From contig BPJV01000002.1 of assembly GCA_026004795.1 (NCBI GenBank), forward strand, positions 124,001 through 188,000: a stretch of DNA of 64,000 nt. Reading direction: 5' to 3'. This document shows positions 19,145 through 28,137 of this stretch, in pieces. Under the pieces are notes generated by a model that ran no database searches, was not told the DNA's origin, and saw only the letters and a list, made by a program, of their open reading frames with translations. The stretch is from Pirellulaceae bacterium. GTDB taxonomy: Bacteria; Planctomycetota; Planctomycetia; Pirellulales; Pirellulaceae. Both the position numbers and the translations under genes were made by a program. Each line of letters opens with the position of its first letter. Position 1 is the stretch's first letter.

Positions 19145-20429
19145 TGAATTCCCCCAGAGCCAAAGTAACGTTTTGTCCGCCGAAACCAAACGAATTGTTG
19201 AGGGCTACGCGCACGTCGGCCTCGCGCGCCTGATTGGGGACGTAGTCCAAATCGCAGTCGGGATCTGGATTCTCGAGATTGATCGTCGGGGGCAAAACTT
19301 TATCTCGGATGGCCAGTAAGCACATGATCATCTCGGTAGCCCCTGCAGCGGCAATCAAATGCCCCATCATGCTCTTCGTACTCGATACGGGCACCTGGTA
19401 AGCCCGTTCGCCGAACACCGCCTTGCAGGCTACCGTCTCCACACGATCATTAACTGACGTGCTAGTTCCATGAGCGTTCACATAATCGACTTGATCGGGT
19501 GACAAGCCGGCGTCGCGCAACGACGCGGTCATGCAGCCGATGGCCCCGCGCCCTTGCGGATGGATATCGGTGATCCGATACGCGTCGGACGTGCAGCCGT
19601 AGCCGAGAATTTCACCATAGATTTGGGCTCCACGACGGCGAGCATGCTCCAACTCTTCGAGTATGACGACCGAAGCCCCCTCGCCCATGACGAAACCATC
19701 GCGCAGCCGGTCGAAGGGGCGCGAGGCTGCCTGCGGGTTCTCGTTGTTGGTCGACAGGGCGGTAAGCAGACTGAACCCGGTCAACCCGAACGGATGAATC
19801 ATGCTATGAGCGCCGCCGGCCAACGCGGCCACAATCTCCCCCCGACGAATCATCTCCGTCGCTTCGCCGATCGCCTGGCTACTGGCTGCGCATGCGGTCA
19901 AACAGTTCAAATTTGGCCCCTGCAGATCGAACATGTTGGCGATGTGCGCGGCCGGCAAACTCGGCTCTTGTTCGACTTCCGACTCCGTGTCCAAGAGGTC
20001 GAAACCAGCCTTCATGAATGCTTCGAGATCGAATTCGCTCGGCTGTTGGGTGGCGATATCGACCAACTGCATGAAGACCGGGAAACTTTGAGGACCTTCC
20101 CCCGCGCCGAAATAAACACCGATCTGGCTGCGATCGGACAACGCGTCAAGAATGCCGGAGTTATCGATTGCTTGCCGAGCAGCTCCAGCACCGAATTTCG
20201 CGTGACGCCCGCGTTTCGCCCACAACGCGGGGTCTTCACCGCATTGGGAGACATCCCAGTCTCGCACCTCCGCAGCAATTCGTGTGGGGTAATTCGACGC
20301 ATCGAATAGGGTGATGTAATCGACGGCACTAGTCCCTGCCTTGACCGCCTCCCACACCGCCTCGACCGTTGTGCCTAGTGGGTTGATCATTCCCAGGCCC
20401 GTTACCACCACACGTCGTCGATTGCTCAT
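19137..20429 (-). CDS. fabF: Beta-ketoacyl-ACP synthase II
   Basis: A 430-residue condensing enzyme of type II fatty acid synthesis, extending acyl-ACP with malonyl-ACP. The Cys-His-His triad is visible: the Cys in LTACAASS, then His in NAHGTSTSVND and His in KSMMGHLIAAAG. An AAGGAAAA site precedes the ATG at 20429; ten more in-frame codons upstream are unlikely. The acpP gene that often precedes fabF is not here. The 3' end overlaps moaC, an unusual partner. Confidence 0.93.
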   Translation of the reverse strand: MSNRRRVVVTGLGMINPLGTTVEAVWEAVKAGTSAVDYITLFDASNYPTRIAAEVRDWDVSQCGEDPALWAKRGRHAKFGAGAARQAIDNSGILDALSDRSQIGVYFGAGEGPQSFPVFMQLVDIATQQPSEFDLEAFMKAGFDLLDTESEVEQEPSLPAAHIANMFDLQGPNLNCLTACAASSQAIGEATEMIRRGEIVAALAGGAHSMIHPFGLTGFSLLTALSTNNENPQAASRPFDRLRDGFVMGEGASVVILEELEHARRRGAQIYGEILGYGCTSDAYRITDIHPQGRGAIGCMTASLRDAGLSPDQVDYVNAHGTSTSVNDRVETVACKAVFGERAYQVPVSSTKSMMGHLIAAAGATEMIMCLLAIRDKVLPPTINLENPDPDCDLDYVPNQAREADVRVALNNSFGFGGQNVTLALGEFNG

Positions 20430-20974
20430 GCCGAATTTTCCTTGGAGTTCACTTCGCAATGCAGGATCCAGTCACCGCGTTCATTGCGTTAGACGATCCT
20501 TCCGTAGGAACCGACCGAGACTTGCTGGCGCCGCCGAATCCTCGGCAACACGTCCCGAATCTCACCATGCAGATTACTACGTGATTCATCTCTCGGGCAC
20601 TGGTGTCACCGAAACGCCCTACCTCGGTTGCTCACCTACCACGCCGAATGGTCGAATTTTAATAGCCCGATCTGCGCTTGGTAGCCCACCGGCACCGATC
20701 GTCGCCAAGGATCCTCGCTCCTGACGGCGACTTCCTTCGACCGTCGTTTCCAATCCCTGCTGCTGCAGCGGAACGGACCACCGCCCCCTGGCGGGCGACG
20801 ACCACCGAGGAGCGATGGAGGAGGGATGGATGTCGGAGCCGCTTTCGGTTACGTTGCATTGGTCAACCAATGGGCCATGCGGCTTCACGTCCGGGGCAGG
20901 TTGCCAGCCGCGATTGGCATTCTCGCAGTTCACCGCAGATTGACACCGAGTAACGTTCAGGAGCACGTAAAGCG
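20430..20974. other. 545-base divergent promoter region between fabF and the aldo/keto reductase
   Basis: No supported gene. A minus-strand open frame (20619-20966) reads partly protein-like but lacks a ribosome site and recognisable domain. The region must carry promoters for fabF-moaC leftward and the reductase rightward. It contains the dyad at 20857-20872. Confidence 0.4.
20857..20872. promoter_or_regulatory. Operator-like inverted repeat
   Basis: CATTGGT and ACCAATG form a perfect 7-bp inverted repeat separated by two bases, about 100 bases upstream of the aldo/keto reductase. It has the size and symmetry of a dimeric repressor site. A short hairpin is the alternative reading. Confidence 0.35.
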
Positions 20975-22012
20975 ATGCAGCGCAGGCGACTAGGACAAAG
21001 CGGCATATCGGTTACCGACATTTGCATGGGGACGATGACCTTCGGCAGTCAGTGCGATGAGTCGACTTCTCATGCCATTCTCGATCGCGCTTACGATGCC
21101 GGTATCGACTTCTACGATGCCGCTGAAATGTACCCTGTGCCGCCACGTGCGGAGACGTTCGGGATCACCGAGGAGATCGTTGGGCGATGGCTAAGGACGA
21201 AACCTCGGGAGCAAGTAATCATCGCCACCAAGATCACTGGCCCGGGACACGGCTGGTTTTCTCCACCCGTCAGGGGAGGCAGAACGGCGCTCGATGCGCT
21301 GCAGATCCGCAAAGCCTGTGAGGCCAGTTTGCGGCGGCTGCAAACCGACTACATCGATTTGTATCAAACTCACTGGCCAGATCATTTCATGCGGTACGAA
21401 GACACATTGGCCGCGTTGGGCAGACTGCAGGAGGAGGGCAAGGTCCGCGCCATCGGCTGCAGCAACGAGACCTGTTGGGGGCTGATGAAGAGCTTATGGG
21501 CAGCCGAAAAACATGGCGTTCCTCGCTACGATTCCGTGCAGAACAATTTCAGCCTGATAAATCGTCGCTGCGAAAGCGAGTTGGCGCAGGTATGCCGTCG
21601 TGAGCAGGTGAGCCTGCTACCGTACTCTCCCCTCGGCGGCGGCGTGTTGACGGGCAAGTACCTGGATGGTTTGCCGCCAGGGGCCCGATTCACCGACTAC
21701 CTGCAAAACGGTGGGCCCCGGCAAAAACAGATGGCGGAACGGTTCGTCAATCCCCGAACACTGAAAGCGGTACGACGGTTGAAGGAAATCGCTGACGATA
21801 TCGGCGTATCGCTCACCGCCATGAGCGTGGCATGGAGCCGCCAACACGACTTCGTTGCTTCCACGATCATCGGTGCCACCAGCGTTGAACAGTTGGAAGA
21901 GTCGCTGCTGGCTCGGGATCTAGTGCTTGACGACGCGACGATGCAGCGTATTGATCAGGTGGAAGTCGATATTCCCAATCCCATGCGCGAAGACGGTCTA
22001 CGACGACTATAA
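20975..22012 (+). CDS. Aldo/keto reductase
   Basis: A 345-residue NADPH-dependent oxidoreductase with the AKR barrel. The catalytic tetrad is visible as Asp and Tyr in [10 protein letters not shown], Lys in IIATKITG and His in YQTHWPDH. The long loops and overall length resemble the Tas/YajO-like group. A CAGGAG site lies about 10 bases before the ATG. It stands alone between fabF and the EEP-like gene. The substrate is unknown. Confidence 0.92.
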   Translation: MQRRRLGQSGISVTDICMGTMTFGSQCDESTSHAILDRAYDAGIDFYDAAEMYPVPPRAETFGITEEIVGRWLRTKPREQVIIATKITGPGHGWFSPPVRGGRTALDALQIRKACEASLRRLQTDYIDLYQTHWPDHFMRYEDTLAALGRLQEEGKVRAIGCSNETCWGLMKSLWAAEKHGVPRYDSVQNNFSLINRRCESELAQVCRREQVSLLPYSPLGGGVLTGKYLDGLPPGARFTDYLQNGGPRQKQMAERFVNPRTLKAVRRLKEIADDIGVSLTAMSVAWSRQHDFVASTIIGATSVEQLEESLLARDLVLDDATMQRIDQVEVDIPNPMREDGLRRL

Positions 22013-22318
22013 AAGTGTTCGCAGCACTCAGGGGCATCTGCCAGGCATCTCCGGCATCAGGTGTGTAGTTTGCCTAATCGATCCGCCTTTGCCAACGCGT
22101 GCTTGCGGACATCGATGCGGAAGCACAACCGGGATTTAGCCGAGTAGGAGTGAACCCCCGTGCATCCCACCGACGATGACGAACCATGATGGCGTGTAAC
22201 CGGGATGGATCCTGGTCCGGTTGCCCAACAGTGGACGCCTTGCCGAGTTCAGGAGGAAGGCAGGTGGCCCATCGCGGCGGCGCGATCGCGTCTCCTCGTC
22301 TCGTACAGGATCCCCATC
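22013..22318. other. 306-base gap, no feature seen
   Basis: Leader region of the EEP-like gene. The in-frame extension upstream of its chosen ATG has poor protein character. No terminator with a T-tract or other site could be supported. Confidence 0.3.
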
Positions 22319-23797
22319 ATGGTGACTATCTTTCGTAGTCGTCTGGGTCTGCTGCTGACCTTGGCTGCCGCCGGTTATATCAGCGGGCGCTTTCATGTGG
22401 AACGCTACCTGATTACCGAAACCGGCTCCGTAGCGCCGCCGCGCAACGTTGGCAACGAAGCCCTGTTCTCGACCAGTCCAGACAGCGGCGGCCCAATCGG
22501 CTCCGCCTTCTCTGCCGTTCCCCCAGCACGTCTGCCGGATCCCTGGCGCGAGAAGCTCAGCATCGGTGAACGGATGGCGTTAGTCGGTGGTGATCTCGCC
22601 AGTGGGTCGGTGCGGCCTGGTTCCGCGCGCCACACTCGTGGTCTGGATTCCCCTGACCAGCTTCCGTTAACACGCCCGATTCCCCTGCCGATTGCTCCAC
22701 AATCGATGTCACCTCGGCTGGGAAATCTCGCGGCGCAGACGACTGCTGGAATGTCGTCCAGTGCCAAGAGTGGGGAAGCCTTGGCGGTTGATCCACCGGC
22801 GGCCCTGCCCATCGCGAAACCCTCTCCTCCTCCGGCCGGATCGCCACCTGCGATCGCCACCGAGTTGGGAACGGCAGACGACGCGCATCCTCATCCCACC
22901 GCCCACTTGATTCAGGCGCCACGACCGTCCGCAATGCCGCAACCGGGGCAACCCACCGTCGTGGTAGCTCCTCTTGCCAGGCAGGATTCCGCAAGCCGGA
23001 GAAACGATACGATTCGCATCGCCACGTGGGACTGGGGAGATTTTTCCGAAGAACGATTGCAGGATGCGGCAGCCATGCAAAGGTTGATCGAGATTGTGCA
23101 TCGATTTGAAATTGTGGCCGTGCAAGGCATACGCGCGGAGAGCGATGCGGTCCTGCCACGACTGGTAGAGTTGCTGCGGACCGATTCCCGGGAATACGAT
23201 TATCTGATTGGTCCACCAGTGGGGCGCGGTGCGCAGCGACAGCAGTTGGCGTTTCTATTCGACGTCACGCGTGTGGAAACGGATCGTTTCGAGCTCTACA
23301 CAGTGGATGATCCGCAAGACCTGCTGACCTATGAGCCGCTGGTCGCCTGGTTCCGCTGCAAGCTTGCCGTCCCTCAAGGAGCCTTCACCTTCTCATTGGT
23401 CAATTGCCGGATTGCCGAACAAATGTCCGCGCAGGAGATTCAGGCACTGCCGGCGTTAGTAGCAGCGCTCCATCAAGATGGACGCCATGAAGACGATTGG
23501 ATCCTCGTCGGTAATCTCGCTGCTGGGCCCGCGCAGCTCGACGCTCTGGCGATACCGGCAGCGCGAGTCGTCAATCGTAACTGGTTTACCGACCTTTACG
23601 GCACGCAGACGACGGCGAACATTCTCTTCTCCAAGATGGCGACGGTGGAGTTTGTGGGAGCTGCCGGAGCGTACGATTTTCTGCGCGAATACAACCTTTC
23701 CGACAAAGCGGCGGCGGCCATCAGCTCGTATTTGCCCGTGTGGGCCGAGTTTTCAGCGTGGGAAGGGAATGTGCCCGGGCACATCACCGTCGATTGA
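22319..23797 (+). CDS. Exported EEP-fold protein with degenerate active site
   Basis: The ATG at 22319 (CAGGA upstream) gives 492 residues; the frame stays open 38 codons further up. Residues 1-25 form a signal peptide or membrane anchor. A long Pro/Ala/Ser-rich linker (about 40-220) leads to a C-terminal endonuclease/exonuclease/phosphatase domain (about 230-485). The fold is recognisable but key residues are replaced: the metal-binding Glu of the usual QE motif is Gly (AVQGI), the Asp of the usual GD(F/L)N motif is Asn (LVGNLA), and the C-terminal SDH is Ser-Tyr-Leu (SSYLPVW). It may be a binding protein rather than a nuclease. A perfect 12-bp palindrome lies in its 3' end at 23771-23782. 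Confidence 0.75.
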   Translation: MVTIFRSRLGLLLTLAAAGYISGRFHVERYLITETGSVAPPRNVGNEALFSTSPDSGGPIGSAFSAVPPARLPDPWREKLSIGERMALVGGDLASGSVRPGSARHTRGLDSPDQLPLTRPIPLPIAPQSMSPRLGNLAAQTTAGMSSSAKSGEALAVDPPAALPIAKPSPPPAGSPPAIATELGTADDAHPHPTAHLIQAPRPSAMPQPGQPTVVVAPLARQDSASRRNDTIRIATWDWGDFSEERLQDAAAMQRLIEIVHRFEIVAVQGIRAESDAVLPRLVELLRTDSREYDYLIGPPVGRGAQRQQLAFLFDVTRVETDRFELYTVDDPQDLLTYEPLVAWFRCKLAVPQGAFTFSLVNCRIAEQMSAQEIQALPALVAALHQDGRHEDDWILVGNLAAGPAQLDALAIPAARVVNRNWFTDLYGTQTTANILFSKMATVEFVGAAGAYDFLREYNLSDKAAAAISSYLPVWAEFSAWEGNVPGHITVD

Positions 23798-23811
23798 AAA
23801 AGGAAGCCGCG

Positions 23812-23881
23812 TTGCCCGGTCGCACCTTCCACCATCGCCATTGTTGGTTCCAGGGCAAGGGAATAGAGCCGGGCAATGGCG
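23812..23881. repeat. Two mutually exclusive inverted repeats in a convergent gap
   Basis: TTGCCCGG (23812-23819) can pair with CCGGGCAA (23869-23876), while CGCCATTG (23836-23843) can pair with CAATGGCG (23874-23881). The two right arms share three bases, so only one stem can form completely. The gap separates the convergent EEP-like and leuB genes; a bidirectional terminator is the simplest explanation, though no T-tract is present. Confidence 0.35.
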
Positions 23882-23906
23882 GCGTGCCGGCTCCTGCTGC
23901 AAGGCC

Positions 23907-24983
23907 CTACTGCAAAGCCGCCAGTATCAAATCGGTCATCTCTACCGTGCTCAGCACGCGTTGGCTACCACGGGCAATATCGGCGGTGCGCGCTCCGGTG
24001 GCCAGCACATCTTGCACGGCCCGTTCGATGGCTACCGCTTCTTCTTCCAGTTGGCATGAGTGGCGTAGCATCAAAGCGGCAGCCAGAATCGTTGCCAGAG
24101 GATTGGCGATCCCCTTGCCGGCGATATCCGGCGCGCTCCCATGAACCGGCTCGTACAACCCAGGCCCTTCCGCGCCGAGCGACGCGCTAGGGAGCATGCC
24201 CAACGAGCCCGGGAGCATGGAGGCTTCATCGGTCAGAATATCTCCGAAGAGATTTTCCGTTACCACAACGTCAAACGAGGTAGGACGACTGATCAAATGC
24301 ATGGCCATGGCATCGACCAGTACGACCTCATATTCCACATCGGGAAACTCGGTGGCGGCCAACTCCGCACAGACGCGTCGCCACAGTCGGCTGGCCTCGA
24401 GCACGTTCGCCTTGTCGACCATCGTCAGCTTGTTCCGCCGCCGGCGAGCCGCCTCGGCCGCCAAACGGAAGATTCGCTCGATTTCATGCGTGTCGTACAC
24501 CATGGTACTGCTGGCGCGATAACCACCGTCAGGCAGTTCTTCGAGGCTCGATGGCCCAAAATAAATACCACCGGTCAACTCGCGGAAGAACAGAATGTCC
24601 GTTCCTTCCACTACTTCTCGCTTCAAAGGAGATGCGTCCACCAGTTCGGGAAACGTCTTGATGGGACGCAGATTTGCAAACAACCCCAACTCTTTCCGAA
24701 TCCGCAACAACCCGGCTTCGGGACGGGTCTTGGCATTCGGATCATCCCATTTCGGCCCTCCCACGGCCCCCAACAACACGCCGTCCGCCTCGGTGCACAT
24801 GCGTATCGTCTCATCGGGCAATGGATCCCCCGTAGCATCGATCGCTGCGCCGCCGATCAGACCGGTGTGGAACACGAAGTGGTGCCCAAACCGCGTACCA
24901 ATCAATTCCAACACTCGACGCGCTTGGGCGACGATTTCCGGACCAATCCCGTCACCGGGCAGTAAAACGAACGTAGCGTCCAA
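23907..24983 (-). CDS. leuB: 3-isopropylmalate dehydrogenase
   Basis: The leucine-biosynthesis enzyme that oxidatively decarboxylates 3-isopropylmalate with NAD (358 residues). Motifs include [10 protein letters not shown] at the N-terminus, [33 protein letters not shown] with the metal-binding Asp residues, and the nucleotide-binding [14 protein letters not shown]. The start is TTG, with AAAGAG about 9 bases upstream. No other leu gene is nearby. It is convergent with the EEP-like gene. Confidence 0.95.
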   Translation of the reverse strand: MDATFVLLPGDGIGPEIVAQARRVLELIGTRFGHHFVFHTGLIGGAAIDATGDPLPDETIRMCTEADGVLLGAVGGPKWDDPNAKTRPEAGLLRIRKELGLFANLRPIKTFPELVDASPLKREVVEGTDILFFRELTGGIYFGPSSLEELPDGGYRASSTMVYDTHEIERIFRLAAEAARRRRNKLTMVDKANVLEASRLWRRVCAELAATEFPDVEYEVVLVDAMAMHLISRPTSFDVVVTENLFGDILTDEASMLPGSLGMLPSASLGAEGPGLYEPVHGSAPDIAGKGIANPLATILAAALMLRHSCQLEEEAVAIERAVQDVLATGARTADIARGSQRVLSTVEMTDLILAALQ

Positions 24984-25090
24984 ACGTTAAGCTCTTTCTT
25001 TGTCAAGAGAATTGAAATCGCCCCTGGGGGTGGGAGCTATTCTCCCCGCACCCTGACTAAATCGATTCAGCGACCTGCCATCGGCCGGCA

Positions 25091-25900
25091 CTACGGTTGT
25101 TCGAGAGGAATCTCCTGATCACCGCGACGCAGGTACGGGGAGCGAACCTGCTTCCCCTTGGGAGGTACCAACGGCCGCACCCAGATATTGCGAAAGCGTA
25201 CCGGATTGTGATGATCCTGCAAGCTGATTGGGCCCTCTTCAGGATGCGGAGCATATCGAGGTGGACGATTGAAGGGGGTGTCTCCCAAAAGTGCGAAATG
25301 GTTCAGAATAACGACCCCGTTGTGCAGCGCGGTAATGTAGGCAGGAGAATTCAGGGAGCCGTCTTCGTTAAATCGCGGCGCCGTCCAGATGACATCATAG
25401 CTGTTCCACTCACCGGGCTTGCGCATCGCATTGACCATCGGAGGAGTCTGCTTGTAAATCGCCCCGGCTTGCCCATCGTAATAAGTTTCATTCTCGTACG
25501 AGTCGAGAATCTGCAGTTCGTAACGGTCCATCATGAATAGGCCGCTATTGCCCCGACCTTGGCCCGACCCCTGTGGCGGTGTGGGTGCGGACCATTCCAG
25601 ATGCAACTGGCAGTCACCAAACTTGTCCTTAGAGACCAACTTCCCCTTGCCGACAATCAATACTCCATTCTCTACCTTCCAGTTTTCCGCGTTGTGCCAG
25701 CGGCTCAAATCTTTCCCGTCAAACAGCACGATCGCATCCGAGGGCGGATCACCGCATTTCTCACCGGGCGTGACCACCGGCGGTCGCTCCCACTCGATGC
25801 CTGTCAAGTACTCTTGCGCGGTCGCCTCCTGAACGCGAAGTACCGAGAGCGTGCAATAAACAAACATGGCAACTGGGCAGAGCATCAGACGCTGTGGCAT
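25091..25900 (-). CDS. Secreted DUF1080 (3-keto-disaccharide hydrolase-type) protein
   Basis: A 269-residue exported beta-jelly-roll protein of the DUF1080 family, some members of which hydrolyse 3-keto-disaccharides and which is very abundant in planctomycetes. The ATG at 25900 is chosen because GAGGAGAAACCACG directly precedes it; the longer frame would put this site inside the gene. A signal peptide ends near ATAQ. Family features visible are DGKDLSRWHN, the GNSGLFMMDRYELQILDSY segment, and EWNSYDV. Substrate specificity cannot be read from the sequence. Confidence 0.9.
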   Translation of the reverse strand: MPQRLMLCPVAMFVYCTLSVLRVQEATAQEYLTGIEWERPPVVTPGEKCGDPPSDAIVLFDGKDLSRWHNAENWKVENGVLIVGKGKLVSKDKFGDCQLHLEWSAPTPPQGSGQGRGNSGLFMMDRYELQILDSYENETYYDGQAGAIYKQTPPMVNAMRKPGEWNSYDVIWTAPRFNEDGSLNSPAYITALHNGVVILNHFALLGDTPFNRPPRYAPHPEEGPISLQDHHNPVRFRNIWVRPLVPPKGKQVRSPYLRRGDQEIPLEQP

Positions 25901-26111
25901 CGTGGTTTCTCCTCTCATTTCGATTTACCGCATGCACGGCTAGAAGGTTGACTGATAGGCAGGATGTTCTTGTGGCAGGCCGGCCAATTCGTTGTCGTGC
26001 GGACGTGACGTGCCCGGCAATCGTCGCTCTCGTCCGCGATGGCAGGTGGCCAGCGGCAGACCATTATCAAAAGTTCGTATGCCGCTGACAAGGGTCTCGA
26101 CTCTGTCTCCC

Positions 26112-26315
26112 CTACGGTTGTTGAACCTGCCACTGGGTACCATCGACGGTGAGGGCGTTCTTAAACCCCTCTGCCCATCTGGCGTCGATCACCACGCAAG
26201 CCTCGGACGCCTGCTGATCAGCCAACAGCAGTGTTGCTTCCTCATCGAGATGCCTCTTGGTATTTATGGTGGAATCTTCAGTATCCAACCAATCGTTGCT
26301 CTGCCATCTCACCAC
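26112..26315 (-). CDS. Possible 67-residue protein of unknown function
   Basis: This frame begins at a GTG shortly after the zinc-ribbon gene on the same strand and reads as convincing protein (VVRWQSNDWLDTEDS... ending TVDGTQWQVQQP), with mixed composition and no low complexity. The start is uncertain: the nearest GGAGG is 23 bases upstream, inside the zinc-ribbon gene. No domain is recognised. If real it would be cotranscribed with the zinc-ribbon gene. Confidence 0.45.
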   Translation of the reverse strand: MVRWQSNDWLDTEDSTINTKRHLDEEATLLLADQQASEACVVIDARWAEGFKNALTVDGTQWQVQQP

Positions 26316-26328
26316 GCGATAGCCACGG

Positions 26329-26568
26329 CTACCAGAAACCTCCGACAATCCACAAGGTGACGACGAGACCGGCCAGCACGAATGCCAGATAGAACCACAT
26401 GGGACGACGGGATGCCAGGGAATCACTGGCCACGATGTAGTTGTCACAATGCGGACAGCGCTGCGCCTCCTCATAAACCGGTTCGAGACAAATGGGGCAG
26501 GGCACAAAACAATCCTCTTCGCTGGATGGATCATCTCCCCAGGCGCCCTCGTCCTCATCCCACGACAT
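26329..26568 (-). CDS. Small zinc-ribbon membrane protein
   Basis: A 79-residue protein from the ATG at 26568 (the frame is open further up but loses protein character). An acidic N-terminus precedes two CXXC knuckles, CPIC (24-27) and CPHC (38-41), forming a zinc ribbon. A single transmembrane helix at 57-76 ends the protein. The layout fits a tail-anchored, cytosol-facing zinc ribbon; such small proteins are common in planctomycetes and have no known function. Ribosome site weak. Confidence 0.7.
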   Translation of the reverse strand: MSWDEDEGAWGDDPSSEEDCFVPCPICLEPVYEEAQRCPHCDNYIVASDSLASRRPMWFYLAFVLAGLVVTLWIVGGFW

Positions 26569-26920
26569 GGCATCGACCACCGATGGAACCTTTGCCCAAA
26601 AGAAAGCAGTTGCAGTCGTCCGCATGCAACCGGCGACCAGGCACGCCACCGGCGGCATTGGCCGTGTCGGTACTGCGGCCGAACACCTTTGCCTCGGCCA
26701 CCGCGCAGCCGCTCGAGGATGGCTACCGTGCGGGGACGGGCTATCGCATCCCGATTCACCACCGCCATGAGAAAATACGTCGAGGAATTTTTCTCCGGCC
26801 GCGCGGTGCCACCTCGAACCTGAATGCTCACCAGGTAAGCAACGACGCTGCTCCGTACCAGCCGCTCCGCGCGGAGAAGCAGCAGGCCTGAGGCTGACCT
26901 ACGGTTGACGCTAGCGGATT

Positions 26921-27271
26921 TCAAGAGGCGACCGTCGCCTTGATTTTTTGGATGAAGTGATGGTCGCCAGAACTCTTGATGAGGCTCAATGCCCGCTTCT
27001 CAGCCTCCTGCTTCTGATCATACTCGTAAACGGCGACGCGTTTCAGGTTCGCATTGAAGACGGCCCAATACACCCGGGTGCGCACCTCACTGCTGCTCTT
27101 GCGACTGCGACGCGTACGCGGCTTGGCAACCGCCGCGGCAGCCGTCGCACGGGCAGACTTGGCCTTTCCCTCCAGGGTTGCGGAGGCTTGGTTGGTGTCG
27201 CCACGACCAGTGGATGCCGCAGGAGACTTCTTCCGTTTGGTCGACGTTTTGGTTGCAGTGCGACCCGCCAT
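26921..27271 (-). CDS. Small protein with basic histone H1-like tail
   Basis: A 116-residue protein with a very good ribosome site (AGAGGAG). Residues 1-62 are rich in Lys, Arg, Ala, Ser and Thr, like the C-terminal tails of histone H1-type bacterial proteins. Residues 63-116 form a compact, apparently folded segment starting VRTRVYWAVFNANLKRVAVY and containing many charged residues. By composition the tail could bind nucleic acid; the folded part is unknown to me. Confidence 0.75.
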   Translation of the reverse strand: MAGRTATKTSTKRKKSPAASTGRGDTNQASATLEGKAKSARATAAAAVAKPRTRRSRKSSSEVRTRVYWAVFNANLKRVAVYEYDQKQEAEKRALSLIKSSGDHHFIQKIKATVAS

Positions 27272-27762
27272 GTGCTTGCTCCTCTAATGGATCAGAGTAA
27301 GAGAAAATTGAGACTAGGGACGATAAAAGGTCCAATTGTGACCCTCCCTGAGCACAATCGGCACAACAAAAGGATGTGGCCGTCTTCTCTGTCCGCGGTA
27401 CGACACGTGGAGAGACGATTGAAGAAATCGCCTTGCGGGCAGCCACAAAAAGCATCGGGTGTTTCAAGTGAGGCAAGATGGCTGCTCATCAGCAGGATCA
27501 GGATACAATCGCATCGCCACCTGCCCTCGTGCGTACCATGAAGAGGGCGATCGCTTCCGATTCACCTCTTCCAGCGACCGATCATTGTATCGCATTCTGT
27601 CGTCGATAGGGAGTAGGTTCACGAAGATGGGCGATTGACAGCAACGACCGGGGGCGCTCCTGACAATGCATGCCGTCGACGGCGGACCGACACAGTTCGC
27701 ATGGTCGCCCTCACGAGCATCTGCTGGTAGAGCGTCGGTCGCGGACAGGACGTGGTGACCGG
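27272..27762. other. 491-base gap with one weak small ORF
   Basis: Between the BFD-type protein gene and the basic-tailed protein gene, both on the minus strand. Apart from the candidate at 27464-27595 I see no supported gene, hairpin with T-tract or recognised RNA. It should hold the promoter of the basic-tailed protein. Confidence 0.35.
27464..27595 (-). CDS. Possible 43-residue protein
   Basis: Starts MRYNDRSLEEVNRKR and reads as a plausible small basic protein. A longer version would start at 27766, overlapping the stop of the BFD-type gene in an ATGA arrangement, but the extra part has poor protein character. No domain, no clear ribosome site. Confidence 0.2.
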   Translation of the reverse strand: MRYNDRSLEEVNRKRSPSSWYARGQVAMRLYPDPADEQPSCLT

Positions 27763-28110
27763 TCATCGATCCGTAGCGGAGTCACCTGAGCCGCAATCTA
27801 AAGAATCGTCACGGCTCCCCTCGACCGGCGGACGCCGTGCGGCGAGGTAATCTCGCCGTTGCTCGGCATAGACGGAGGACTGAGAATAGTTAAGGTCCAA
27901 CCAGGCTTGGAGTTCTTCGACATTCGGCTCCGCACGCTCGACTGCCTCCACCAAGCGGACCATTGCCCGACGACACCAACCGCAACCGGTCCCCGCTCCA
28001 TGGCATTCGGCCAATCGGCTTGGCACACGCACCTTGTGCACGCGGATGTAATTCAGAACCTTGCGCCAGGAAACGTGAAAGCAGAGGCAGAGGTCATCGT
28101 CGATATTCAT
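27763..28110 (-). CDS. BFD-like (2Fe-2S)-binding protein
   Basis: A 115-residue protein with the bacterioferritin-associated ferredoxin fold in its first ~60 residues. The ligand pattern is CXC at Cys8/Cys10 and CXXC at Cys43/Cys46, binding a 2Fe-2S cluster. The remaining 55 residues are a charged tail of unknown role. BFD proteins pass electrons in iron mobilisation or act as small redox adaptors. No bacterioferritin gene is adjacent. The gene sits 27 bases downstream of the M20 peptidase gene, so the two probably share a transcript. Confidence 0.82.
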   Translation of the reverse strand: MNIDDDLCLCFHVSWRKVLNYIRVHKVRVPSRLAECHGAGTGCGWCRRAMVRLVEAVERAEPNVEELQAWLDLNYSQSSVYAEQRRDYLAARRPPVEGSRDDSLDCGSGDSATDR

Positions 28111-28137
28111 GGTCGCGTTGACGCCAGGTGGCGGAAG

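Noticed and set aside
20619-20966. Minus-strand 115-codon frame in the fabF/reductase gap
   Set aside because: Parts read protein-like, but there is no ribosome site, domain or operon partner; kept only as intergenic.
26316-26924. N-terminal two thirds of a 270-codon minus-strand frame
   Set aside because: Overlaps the zinc-ribbon gene in another frame and has no protein character; only its last 67 codons are kept as a candidate.
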